From Sphingobacteriia bacterium (GTDB taxonomy: Bacteria; Bacteroidota; Bacteroidia; Chitinophagales; Chitinophagaceae): DNA of 64,000 nt. Numbering within the stretch: the stretch's first letter is position 1; the number at the start of each line of letters is the position of its first letter. The notes below the pieces were generated by a model, which was not told where the DNA came from, ran no database searches, and saw nothing but the letters and a program-made list of their open reading frames with translations. The stretch covers positions 32,665 through 96,664 of the forward strand of contig CANGCK010000005.1 of assembly GCA_947452295.1 (NCBI GenBank), written 5' to 3'. A program made the position numbers and the translations under genes. Below are positions 25,274 to 33,819 of this stretch, in pieces.

Positions 25274-26422
25274 ATGACGCAACTTTTACAACAACATTTT
25301 ATTAATACTTTTAAAACCGAACCGGTATTATACCGTTCACCCGGACGCATTAATATTATTGGAGAGCATACCGATTATAATGGTGGATTTGTATTACCTG
25401 CAGCCATTCAACAAGCAGCGCATATTGCCATTAGTAAAAGAAACGATAATGCGTTACATTTAATGGCAATGGACTTAAATGAATCTATTGTTTTACAATT
25501 AAATGACTTGCAACCAATACCTCATTCATGGTCTAATTATATTGCAGGCGTAGTTGACCAATTGCTTCAACAAGGAAAAACCCTTGGAGGTTTTAATTTA
25601 ATCTTAAATAGTAATATCCCAATTGGAGCAGGCTTATCGTCATCTGCTGCAATTGAATGTGTAGTTGCATATGCGCTGAATGATTTATTTAATTGCAACT
25701 TAACTTCACTGGCTTTAGCACAACTTTCTCAACAAGCGGAACACCATTTTGCCGGAGTAAAATGCGGTTTGATGGATCAGTTTGCTAGTATGATGAGTAA
25801 AAAAGACCAACTCATCAAACTCGATTGCTACTCATTACAATACGAATACATTCCTTTTAATATTCAAAATTACTCACTGGTTTTATTCAACTCTTGCGTT
25901 AATCATAGCTTAGCTTCTTCTGCATACAATGAAAGAAGGCAACAATGTGAACAAGCTGTTGAGTGGGTTAGTCAATCTATACCCAATATACATTCTCTTC
26001 GTCAAGTGAATGAAGAGATGTTAAACAATATAGTATTGCCTAAAGATTCATTAGTGCATAAAAGAAGTACTTATGTAGTAAATGAAATACAACGTGTAGA
26101 AGCAGCCTGTAACGCACTACAGCAAGGGAATATCAGCGCATTGGGTAAATTAATGTTCAAAACACATGAAGGCCTTTCAATTGATTACGAAGTAAGTTGT
26201 AAAGAATTAGATGTCTTGGTTGATGCAGTAAAAAATATTCCTGAAGTAATTGGAGCAAGAATGATGGGAGGGGGCTTTGGCGGATGTACATTAAATTTAA
26301 TTGAATCGTCGGCAGTAAATAAAACCATCGAAACAGTTGAAAAAATATATCAACAACAATTTAATTCCAACTTACCCCATTACATTGTAGAAACTGCCAA
26401 TGGAAGTAGTAAAATAAATTAG
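25274..26422 (+). CDS. galK: Galactokinase
   Basis: A 382-residue GHMP-family kinase that phosphorylates galactose at C1, the entry to the Leloir pathway. The galactokinase signature GRINIIGEHTDYNGGFVLP is at residues 24-42, the phosphate-binding loop PIGAGLSSSAAIE near 116-128, and the third motif MMGGGFGGCTLNL near 337-349. CGLMDQFASMMSKK near 168-181 contains the catalytic Asp region. The length matches bacterial GalK. It stands alone: no galactose mutarotase, GalT or transporter is adjacent, and the convergent marC gene follows. The two dyads upstream are the only visible control elements. Confidence 0.96.
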   Translation: MTQLLQQHFINTFKTEPVLYRSPGRINIIGEHTDYNGGFVLPAAIQQAAHIAISKRNDNALHLMAMDLNESIVLQLNDLQPIPHSWSNYIAGVVDQLLQQGKTLGGFNLILNSNIPIGAGLSSSAAIECVVAYALNDLFNCNLTSLALAQLSQQAEHHFAGVKCGLMDQFASMMSKKDQLIKLDCYSLQYEYIPFNIQNYSLVLFNSCVNHSLASSAYNERRQQCEQAVEWVSQSIPNIHSLRQVNEEMLNNIVLPKDSLVHKRSTYVVNEIQRVEAACNALQQGNISALGKLMFKTHEGLSIDYEVSCKELDVLVDAVKNIPEVIGARMMGGGFGGCTLNLIESSAVNKTIETVEKIYQQQFNSNLPHYIVETANGSSKIN

Positions 26423-26461
26423 CCTCTTCACTATCTATTAATAAATTTTCCTATACTCCTT

Positions 26462-27040
26462 TTATTTACCAAATGCCGATATATTAGTACTGAATATTTT
26501 TATGGCAATAGCCAACAAAATCACCCCAAAAAATTTTCTTACTGCATGTAATCCAGATTCTCCCAATGCCTTTTTAATTAATCTCAGCGACTTTAGTGTA
26601 ATATAAACAATGATTAAATTAATAAGAATGCCTGATAAAATATAAGCCTCATCAAAGTTTGCTTTTAACGACATAATAGTTGTAAGTGTACCACTACCCG
26701 CAATGATGGGAAAAGCGATTGGCACAACTGTGCCTGATTGCGCATTTGCATCTCCTTTAAAAATTTCATGACCCAACACCATTTCCAATCCTAATAAAAA
26801 TATTACTACAGATCCACCAACAGCAAATGAACGAACATCTAATCCCAAAATATTTAAAAACGGCTTTCCTGCATATAAAAATAAAATCATCAATGCACCT
26901 GAAAAAATGGTTACTTGCAATGATCGAATACCGCCTAATTTTTCCTTTAATGAAATCAATAATGGTATAGAACCAATAACATCTATTACCGCAAAAAGCG
27001 TAAAAGTTACGGTTAATAATACATCAAACTGGATATTCAT
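26462..27040 (-). CDS. MarC family integral membrane protein
   Basis: A 192-residue polytopic membrane protein of the MarC/UPF0056 family with six predicted helices (near residues 8-28, 44-62, 68-88, 104-124, 134-152 and 168-186). Characteristic features are FAVIDVIGSIPLLISL in helix 1 and VPIAFPIIAGSGTLTTIMSL in the fourth, the conserved Pro-rich AFPIIAGPG-like segment. The physiological role of the family is unclear; the early link to multidrug resistance through the mar locus was not upheld. The gene converges on galK, with 39 bp between the stops and no obvious terminator. Confidence 0.88.
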   Translation of the reverse strand: MNIQFDVLLTVTFTLFAVIDVIGSIPLLISLKEKLGGIRSLQVTIFSGALMILFLYAGKPFLNILGLDVRSFAVGGSVVIFLLGLEMVLGHEIFKGDANAQSGTVVPIAFPIIAGSGTLTTIMSLKANFDEAYILSGILINLIIVYITLKSLRLIKKALGESGLHAVRKFFGVILLAIAIKIFSTNISAFGK

Positions 27041-27422
27041 ATTAATAGTTTAATTAAATATATAAAATTGCGTTAATTCAACCAATTCTTACCATCAATC
27101 CCTCATAATTAATGGTATACCATCTCTATTTTACAATCATTCAATAACCAAAATGATTAATTAAGTGCATTGAGCAAATATACTTACAATGAATTATTTA
27201 AATATCTGTAGATTATTATATTTAAAAAATACAGTATTTGTAGTGGTTATTATTCTATCATCCTATTTTATCTAATTAATAAAAAAAAATTCAAATACGT
27301 CAATTAAATTGAAAAATTTAATTGAACTTTGCTCTAATATTAATTTGTATTTAATATACCTGAAATTGTAAGACTTACTGAAGACGAATTATTTGATTCC
27401 CGCACATACTAGAAAAAAAATT
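27041..27422. other. 382-bp divergent intergenic region, with an 11-bp hairpin
   Basis: Very AT-rich spacer between the divergent marC and the T9SS-sorted protein gene. I see no gene. At 27300-27325, TCAATTAAATT-GAAA-AATTTAATTGA is a perfect 11-bp hairpin with a 4-base loop, about 100 bp before the rightward gene. TATTTAAT near 27348 is a poor -7 box candidate. It must hold promoters for both flanking genes. Confidence 0.5.
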
Positions 27423-28931
27423 ATGAGAAAAATTCGGCTACTATTTTTGTTGCCCTTGTTGATATGCCGGATGCTAATGGCGCAGTCTCTGCCTGTACTC
27501 ACAAATGTTTCTCTTAGTAGTAACAATGCAAATCCGCAAAGAGCAAAATTAGGCGATTCTGTTTTTTTAAAGTTTACGGTTAGCAATGGTATTCCTACTC
27601 CTACAGTATTGATGGAGGATAAAGTCACCAGTGTTATAAATACCAACGGAAACAATTGGGTAGCAAAAATGGTTGTTGATGAAACCATTGAAGACGGATA
27701 TATTATTTTTAAAATTCAATATGGAGATTTTTCTAATTCTCAAAATATGAATTTAAATGCTACTACCGATAGTAGTATGGTTATTGTAGATAATGTTGCT
27801 CCTTTCATCATAAGTGTGGGTCGCCAAAATCCAAGCCAGCAAAAAACATTGCAAACTACATTGGTTTATCGAGTTACCTTTAGTGAAGAAGTGAATAACG
27901 TTAATGCAGCAGCTTTTAAATTTAATACAATTGGAGATATAATTGGAACCATTACTGGCATCAATAAAATTTCAGCTACAATATATGATGTTACAGTAGC
28001 AATTACAGACGGTGGTACTATTGGACTAGAATTGAACGAAATTAGTGGAATTACTGATTTAAGTTCAAATGCGCTATCAACAGCGTTCAATACCAAACAA
28101 ACCTATATTATCAATAGTGCACCTAAATTTATCAAGTCTACTGACCCCACTTCACTCATTGCTTGTATTAATGAAGACTTACCGCTAAGTGATACTTTAA
28201 CTGTTTTTGACCTCGATTTAAATCAAGTTATTACATGGTCTATAAATGAATTGCCCAAAAATGGAACATTAGTCGGATTCCCATTTACTGCTACCAATTA
28301 TTTCGGAAATGTAGTTCCTGATAATATATTCTATAAACCCAATAATAACTTTCTTGGGAATGATACTTTTTCTATTAAAGTGAGTGACGGAATTCTTACA
28401 AAAAAATTAAATATTTATCTCAGCGTACATCCATTGCCTGTATTAACATTGTCTGTCAATAACACTAAAATTAGCAAAGGCCAATATGCTTATTTTACAG
28501 CAACAGGTGAAGGGAATTTTAAATGGAGGCCGGCATTTGCTGTGGAAGATTCAACTGCTGCAATAACCAAAGCAAGAATTATAGATACAACTACGTTTAT
28601 GTTAACATTAACCAACTCTGTAGGTTGTAGCACATCCGATACCATAACCATTAACTCCATTGAAGATTATTATGTTAACCCTTCAATCGTATTCTCTCCA
28701 AATGGTGATGGCATTAATGACAAATTTGTCATAGACAATATTGATGTGTATCCTAGTAATAAAGTGCAGGTTATCGATAGAAATGGTAAAATAATTTTCG
28801 AAAAAGAAAATTACGGAAACGATTGGAATGGTTTTGTAAACAATAGAATATTAGTGAAAGACACTTATTTTTACGTTATTTGGACCAACGGTCATATTGC
28901 CAAAAGAGGCGCTATTACTGTAGTTATGTAA
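27423..28931 (+). CDS. Secreted multi-domain protein with CHU_C type IX sorting domain
   Basis: A 502-residue exported protein. It begins with a signal peptide (MRKIRLLFLLPLLICRMLMA, cut near AQS); ATG 27423 is preferred to the in-frame TTG at 27393 because it puts this signal first. Residues about 130-235 resemble an Ig-like fold (TLVYRVTFSEEVNNVNAAAF), residues about 245-340 a cadherin-like tandem domain (NGTLVGFPFTATNYFGN then NDTFSIKVSDG). The last 85 residues are the gliding-motility C-terminal (CHU_C, type B) sorting domain: FSPNGDGINDKFVIDNI, KVQVIDRNGKIIFE and DTYFYVIWTNGH. Such domains direct proteins through the T9SS encoded at 43022-47999. The PorP/SprF gene directly downstream is the usual partner. 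Confidence 0.88.
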   Translation: MRKIRLLFLLPLLICRMLMAQSLPVLTNVSLSSNNANPQRAKLGDSVFLKFTVSNGIPTPTVLMEDKVTSVINTNGNNWVAKMVVDETIEDGYIIFKIQYGDFSNSQNMNLNATTDSSMVIVDNVAPFIISVGRQNPSQQKTLQTTLVYRVTFSEEVNNVNAAAFKFNTIGDIIGTITGINKISATIYDVTVAITDGGTIGLELNEISGITDLSSNALSTAFNTKQTYIINSAPKFIKSTDPTSLIACINEDLPLSDTLTVFDLDLNQVITWSINELPKNGTLVGFPFTATNYFGNVVPDNIFYKPNNNFLGNDTFSIKVSDGILTKKLNIYLSVHPLPVLTLSVNNTKISKGQYAYFTATGEGNFKWRPAFAVEDSTAAITKARIIDTTTFMLTLTNSVGCSTSDTITINSIEDYYVNPSIVFSPNGDGINDKFVIDNIDVYPSNKVQVIDRNGKIIFEKENYGNDWNGFVNNRILVKDTYFYVIWTNGHIAKRGAITVVM

Positions 28932-28961
28932 GTGTATGTTTATCCCACTACGAGTACAATT

Positions 28962-29861
28962 ATGAAAAAAATAAAAGCTATAAAAAATATTACCCTAACA
29001 GCAATACTCACTTTGCTTGTGCTCTCTAGCTTTGCTCAATTGCAATTAGAAAATACAATGAGCCAATATTTTCATAATCGGATTTTGTTAAATCCTGCTT
29101 ATACAGGAATCGATGGAAATAAAATTTACGCACTCCAAAATAGGAGTTTTCTTGAATTTGAAGGCGCACCGGTAATGAATAGCATTAATGCAGAAATTTT
29201 ATTTGGTAAAAATTCTGCCATTGGTATTCAGGTTTTAAATGATAAAAGCGGTGCCTTAATTCGTTCAATTGGCGGAATAAACTATTCTTATCGTGTACAA
29301 ATTAGTGATGAACAATTCATCCGCCTAGGTATAGCGCTTGCTTTTAATAGCGATAGATTAAATACTTCAATGTTAACTTCAACCGCTTTAGTTGATCCCG
29401 CAATTCAAGCTAATTTAATTAGTCAAAGCGGCTATGATGGAAATTTCGGTTTGGTATACAATAGTAAAAAACTAGACCTTCTTTTATCTTTTAATAGAAT
29501 TGGCAATAACCTTCAAAGCGATTGGCAAATAAGTAATCTTTCTTATTTAACAACAGGAATTTTTTATTCAACTCCATTAGATGCGGCAGAAAAAATCATT
29601 TTAAAACCAATGGCTATGTTACATTTATATAGAAGAACATGGGCAGTAGCAGATTTTGGTTTTCACCTTAACTTTAACAAAGGCATCAATTTAATGGGTA
29701 TTTACCAAACAACAGGAAATATTAAATCTGGCGCCGGCATTAAAATTTCAGGTGCTGCCGAAGCTAATTTTTATTACAATACCAATCCTCAACAATCAAA
29801 TGCCTATAGCCAACAATTTGAATTAGGATTAGGTTTATATTTAGGCAAAAAGAAAAATTAA
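28962..29861 (+). CDS. PorP/SprF family type IX secretion-associated outer membrane protein
   Basis: A 299-residue predicted outer-membrane beta-barrel. A signal peptide ends near SSFAQ, followed by the family's opening signature MSQYFHNRILLNPAYTGIDG. The remainder alternates polar and hydrophobic strands with turns of Gly and Asn and closes with FELGLGLYLGKKKN. ATG 28962 is chosen because a GTG at 28932 would place ten polar residues before the signal. The family includes Porphyromonas PorP and Flavobacterium SprF. SprF-type members pair with a CHU_C (type B) cargo upstream, exactly the arrangement here, and are thought to anchor or attach that cargo at the surface. Confidence 0.88.
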   Translation: MKKIKAIKNITLTAILTLLVLSSFAQLQLENTMSQYFHNRILLNPAYTGIDGNKIYALQNRSFLEFEGAPVMNSINAEILFGKNSAIGIQVLNDKSGALIRSIGGINYSYRVQISDEQFIRLGIALAFNSDRLNTSMLTSTALVDPAIQANLISQSGYDGNFGLVYNSKKLDLLLSFNRIGNNLQSDWQISNLSYLTTGIFYSTPLDAAEKIILKPMAMLHLYRRTWAVADFGFHLNFNKGINLMGIYQTTGNIKSGAGIKISGAAEANFYYNTNPQQSNAYSQQFELGLGLYLGKKKN

Positions 29862-29870
29862 ATAAATTAT

Positions 29871-29908
29871 CCGGATATATATACCACTTTATAGATACAT
29901 ATATCCGG
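29871..29908. terminator. Bidirectional hairpin between convergent porP/sprF and btuB genes
   Basis: CCGGATATAT (29871-29880) and ATATATCCGG (29899-29908) pair perfectly over 10 bp with an 18-base loop. It sits centrally between two convergent stops, so it can serve both. T-runs are short, making it a modest intrinsic terminator. Confidence 0.5.
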
Positions 29909-29918
29909 GATAAATTAC

Positions 29919-31850
29919 TTATAAACTAATATTAATACCTGCATTTGCTGCTAATGGCAAACTGTTAAATCCCCTCAAATCAAAAAATCGCTGATTCGTT
30001 AAATTCTGCACATCAACAAATAGCTTTGTTTTGATGTTAAACATATATTCTGCGTAAGCATTCACTAATAGGTACCCTGGCAACTTTATATCGGCAATGC
30101 CATATCCACCTACGTCAAACCGGCTACCAGCATATTTAAAACTTATGCTCGAAAAGAATTTATTTTGACGATAATTTACCGAAGCATTTGCTGTAAGATT
30201 TGGTCGTTTTAAACCATAGTTAAATGTAGTATCAATAAAACTAACCCTACTTTGTGTAGAATCCTTAATAGAAAGAAGGCATAAGTTGGTATTTAACTCA
30301 AAACGGTCGTTTATTTTCACGCTATTTTCTATTTCCATACCCAACACTTTTTGTTGAAAAAAATTAAAGTATTTGGAATTAACATAGTCATAATCAATGC
30401 CATCTTTTAATGATCTATAAAATACAACCAGTCTATTTGAAACCTTGGTAGTTTTATTTGATGCACCTAATTCAGCTGTAGTACTTTTCTCTGGTTGTAA
30501 ATTCGAATTGCCACTGTATCCATCAAATAATTGGTATAGTGAAGGCGCTTTAAATCCACTTGCTACACTTGCAAAAACTCTTGTTTGTTCATTTATTTTA
30601 TAGGACGGATTAATTGAAAAAGTGAAATATTTCCCCAGTTTACCTTGGTAATTGTAGCGAACTCCTAAATCAGTTGCAAACCTTTTTTTTGAGTTCAACA
30701 ATAGGGAAGAATATATTGATGTATGAAATGTGGTGGTATCGTTGAATTGATTGGTATAGGGCCCATATTCACTCACCGACAAATAGTTGTTGCGCATATT
30801 TATTTGGCGGTATTCAATGCCTTGCAATAAACTTACAGTTGGTGTGATATAAATATTGGCATACAATTCAAAAAATTGTGTTTGAGCAAAATATTTATTG
30901 CGTAAAAAGTAATTAAATACAAATTGGTCTGTACTATCTCTTTTGTAATTCCTTTTTGTTTCTGCAAACTGGTAATTTCCGGTGATGGTTATCTTATGGT
31001 GTTTGTATTGAAATCCGGCTCCCAATTGTAATAATCTGTTTTTGATAAACTGTTGCTTGTCATCTTTAAACATTCCATCATCAATTGATGAAGTGTATTT
31101 TGTTTGCATGCCAAACACTTTAACAGTTAACTTATTATTAACTGCAAACATTGCATTTGCTCTTGTGGAGTTTCCTTTATAACCATCTTTGTCAAAAGTA
31201 TTACTAAATGAACTATCAAACGCTGTACTAAACCCACTTGAACGGATATAGCTATTTCTGATAGAATAATTCAAACGCTTTACTTTGCCAAAAATTTGTA
31301 CATTGTTCTTATAAGTATTAAAACTACCTGCTGTTATTCCTGCTTTTACATTAAAAGTTTTATGTACATCTTTTTGTAGCGTAATAATATTGATCACCCC
31401 ACCTATTGCATCGCTACCATAAATGGTACTTTGCGCGCCCTTACAAACTTCAATTCTTTCAACATCAGATAAACTGATAAAATTCAAATCGAATTCACTA
31501 TTAATGGTAGATGGGTCATTTACTGCAATTCCGTCTAATAAAATCAATGTTCTGCCACTTGCAGCACCTCGCATGTATACAGTTTGATTTGTGCCAATAT
31601 TGTTATTTGCCCCATTAATCGTTACACCAACAATTTCGTTCAATACTTGCGGTAAATTTTTCCCACCACTTTTGGCTAATTGATTTTTGTCGATAATGGT
31701 TATAACCTTACCCGTTGTACTTTGCTTTTGTTCTTGCTTGTTAGCAGTAACAATAATTTCATCTAATACATGTTCAGCTGAACTGTCTTTTTGAGCCAGC
31801 AATTGATTACTAATCATCAATGCTAAATAGAGCATCATTTTTTTGCCCAT
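29919..31850 (-). CDS. btuB: TonB-dependent receptor, BtuB-like, cobalamin uptake
   Basis: A 643-residue outer-membrane receptor. A signal peptide (MGKKMMLYLALMISNQLLA) is followed by a TonB-box-like EIIVTANK and a plug domain at about residues 45-155, with VITIIDKNQLAKSGGKNLPQ, YMRGAASGRTLILLDGI and CKGAQSTIYGSDAIGGVINI. A 22-strand barrel follows; the C-terminus is TNQRFFDLRGF and ends in a hydrophobic INISL. Short BtuB-type receptors lacking a carboxypeptidase-like N-terminal domain usually import corrinoids, and a cobalamin riboswitch directly precedes this gene, which makes the B12 assignment strong. No btuC/D/F genes follow. Its cofactor would serve the B12-dependent regulator at 13385. 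Confidence 0.92.
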   Translation of the reverse strand: MGKKMMLYLALMISNQLLAQKDSSAEHVLDEIIVTANKQEQKQSTTGKVITIIDKNQLAKSGGKNLPQVLNEIVGVTINGANNNIGTNQTVYMRGAASGRTLILLDGIAVNDPSTINSEFDLNFISLSDVERIEVCKGAQSTIYGSDAIGGVINIITLQKDVHKTFNVKAGITAGSFNTYKNNVQIFGKVKRLNYSIRNSYIRSSGFSTAFDSSFSNTFDKDGYKGNSTRANAMFAVNNKLTVKVFGMQTKYTSSIDDGMFKDDKQQFIKNRLLQLGAGFQYKHHKITITGNYQFAETKRNYKRDSTDQFVFNYFLRNKYFAQTQFFELYANIYITPTVSLLQGIEYRQINMRNNYLSVSEYGPYTNQFNDTTTFHTSIYSSLLLNSKKRFATDLGVRYNYQGKLGKYFTFSINPSYKINEQTRVFASVASGFKAPSLYQLFDGYSGNSNLQPEKSTTAELGASNKTTKVSNRLVVFYRSLKDGIDYDYVNSKYFNFFQQKVLGMEIENSVKINDRFELNTNLCLLSIKDSTQSRVSFIDTTFNYGLKRPNLTANASVNYRQNKFFSSISFKYAGSRFDVGGYGIADIKLPGYLLVNAYAEYMFNIKTKLFVDVQNLTNQRFFDLRGFNSLPLAANAGINISL

Positions 31851-31934
31851 TGTTTTTACATTTTTAAATTAAACAATGAGCTTCCAGGAAATTAAAATCG
31901 CGAAAAATAAATAACCCTTATTGTGGTTGTTTAC

Positions 31935-32158
31935 GTTCCATGCCTTTCACCCGAAAGCCGTGAATGTTGTTTGTATTTGGCAGGTCTTCTGGCTCTTCTG
32001 TCTTTTAAACTTCCTTCCCATTTCATTTAACTGAAACAGTGGATGCAGTTGCTTAAAAGTTTGCCGTTTGGCGGCAGAATTACAGCTACGGGGATAGCGC
32101 CGGAGTTACACCGAACTTCCCTTTTAATCATCTGCCTGAGGCAGACAAACCAATTACC
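31935..32158 (-). promoter_or_regulatory. Cobalamin (AdoCbl) riboswitch upstream of btuB
   Basis: Read on the minus strand, the leader contains the conserved B12-box landmarks in order: a 5' hairpin GTCTGCC-TCA-GGCAGAT, then GTTCGGTGTAACTCCGGCGC, then TATCCCCGTAGCTGTAA, then TCCACTG, then GAGCCAGAAGACCTGCC. This is the class-I cobalamin aptamer layout. A terminal hairpin (CTTTC-GGGT-GAAAG) near 31945-31962 may be part of the expression platform. High B12 would shut off the receptor. The exact ends need covariance-model fitting. Confidence 0.92.
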
Positions 32159-32161
32159 TTA

Positions 32162-32169
32162 CAAAGATA
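32162..32169 (-). promoter_or_regulatory. -7 promoter box driving the btuB riboswitch transcript
   Basis: On the minus strand this reads TATCTTTG, a perfect TAnnTTTG. It lies a few bases before the aptamer's 5' end, which is where the transcript should begin. No clear -33 TTTG is seen. Confidence 0.5.
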
Positions 32170-32328
32170 AAATGGCAAAAATTATTATCGGTCTATTGTT
32201 ATGAACCGCATCTGAATAACTTTTGTTTTTGTATTGTTACGATGACTTATGTAAAATTCTTTCCCACCTTCTAATCGTTCAATAAACATATTTACCTATT
32301 TTCAGCATTGAAATATAATTTTTACTAA
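32170..32328. other. Divergent gap between the riboswitch promoter and the APC permease
   Basis: Together with the riboswitch this completes the 478-bp stretch without a gene between btuB and the permease. I see no further gene or strong structure in it; TATTTTCA at 32297-32304 is a weak -7 candidate for the permease. Confidence 0.4.
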
Positions 32329-33657
32329 ATGAAAGGCAACCAAAAAGTTAATTTATTCAGCTTTACAATGATTGTGGTGGGGCTTGTAATTGGAATGGGT
32401 ATTTTTAGAACAGCTGCCACCAGTGCCAAACATGCTATTGAACCATCTGTCTATTTTACCGCCTGGATAATTGGTGGTTTTGTTGCACTTTGTGGTGCAC
32501 TTACTTATGCCGAAATTGGAAGTAGATTTCCAGTTACAGGCGGCTATTATAAAATATTTTCTTACGCATATCACCCTAGTATAGCCTTTGCCATTAATTG
32601 CATTATCCTCATCAGCAATGCCGCAAGCTTAAGTGGTGTTGCATTAATTGGAAGTGGTTATATCACCAAGCTTTTTCCGGCTATTAACTGGACCGATATC
32701 GATAAGGCGTTGATAAGTTGTATTGCCATTGTAATTTTTTATGGCATCAATTTAATGGGTTTGAAAATGAGCTCTAAAACACAAAACGTATTGATGATGA
32801 TTAAAATCACCATGATTGTGGTGTTAATCGCTGCATTGTTCTTTCCACATGAAGCTGTCAATACAGCAACAACTGTATCTACATCAGCCCCTGCCATTGG
32901 CTGGTTACAAAGCCTTGGTATAAGCTTAATTGCTGTTTCCTTTACATATGGCGGCTACCAGCAAACCATTAATTTTGGTAACGATGTTGCTAATCCTGCT
33001 AAAAATATACCTAAAGGAATATTCTGGGGGATCGCTATCATTATCGGTTTATACTTATTAGCAAATTTTAGCTATTATTCTATAGTAGGATTCAATCAAA
33101 TGAAACAAGAAAATGAAATAGCTTATGTATTGATCAATAAAGTATTTGGTACCCAAGGCGCAAATATCTTTTCTTTCTTTTTATTTTTTGGTGTGTTGGC
33201 TTATGTAAATGCTTTACTAATGAGTAACCCACGCGTAATGTATGCCATGAGTGAAGAAGGAACCTTACCCGGTATTTTTGGCAAACAAAGCGATAAAAAC
33301 AATGTGTTAGTAGTTTCATTATCTGTTTTTTCTGCCATGTGTATCGTTATTTTATTCTTTGCCCAAACATTCGATAAAATACTCAACTTTACCATATTTT
33401 TAGATTGTTTTGGCATGGTTGCTTCAAGTGCTACGCTGTTTATTTTAAGACAACGTACCAAACATCTAGATGATACTGGAATATATAAAATGAAACTTTA
33501 TCCACTTTTACCCATCATTTTCATAGCCAACTACCTTTTTGTAGGCATTAGTATTGCCCTGCAAGCTCCCGAATCGGCTCTTTTAGGCATTGTTGTACTG
33601 GGAACATTCATTTTATTATATTTTTTAACTGCCAAGCGTGTAAAACACCTTCCATAA
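32329..33657 (+). CDS. APC superfamily amino acid permease
   Basis: A 442-residue inner-membrane transporter with about 12 predicted helices. The first helix has VGLVIGMGIFRTAA, matching the unwound G-x-G-x-F substrate-binding helix of APC transporters. GALTYAEIGSRFPVTGGYYKIF near residues 63-84 is the family signature in helix 2 and loop 2-3. GGYQQTINFGNDVANPAKNIPKGIFWG near 203-229 marks helix 6 and the following loop, including the conserved N-P-x-K-x-I-P. The closest types are the LAT/YfnA-like amino acid permeases; the substrate cannot be read from the sequence. No enzyme gene neighbours it. Confidence 0.88.
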   Translation: MKGNQKVNLFSFTMIVVGLVIGMGIFRTAATSAKHAIEPSVYFTAWIIGGFVALCGALTYAEIGSRFPVTGGYYKIFSYAYHPSIAFAINCIILISNAASLSGVALIGSGYITKLFPAINWTDIDKALISCIAIVIFYGINLMGLKMSSKTQNVLMMIKITMIVVLIAALFFPHEAVNTATTVSTSAPAIGWLQSLGISLIAVSFTYGGYQQTINFGNDVANPAKNIPKGIFWGIAIIIGLYLLANFSYYSIVGFNQMKQENEIAYVLINKVFGTQGANIFSFFLFFGVLAYVNALLMSNPRVMYAMSEEGTLPGIFGKQSDKNNVLVVSLSVFSAMCIVILFFAQTFDKILNFTIFLDCFGMVASSATLFILRQRTKHLDDTGIYKMKLYPLLPIIFIANYLFVGISIALQAPESALLGIVVLGTFILLYFLTAKRVKHLP

Positions 33658-33729
33658 CTTTTAATACGCAATAGAATGGGTTAACTTTCCGTCTGTCTAA
33701 ATTTTTCATCTTTATCCCCCGAAGGAACG

Positions 33730-33737
33730 TAATTTTG
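33730..33737 (+). promoter_or_regulatory. -7 promoter box of the tolC-adaptor operon
   Basis: TAATTTTG fits TAnnTTTG exactly, 82 bp before the TolC-like gene. A T-run at 33702-33706 lies near the -33 position but is not a clean TTTG. Confidence 0.35.
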
Positions 33738-33819
33738 TAATATGAAATGAGCTTTACTTGGTTGTTCATTACCACCCAAGTAATTGTACAGGCGAATTAT
33801 ATGTGGTAACAATCAATCA

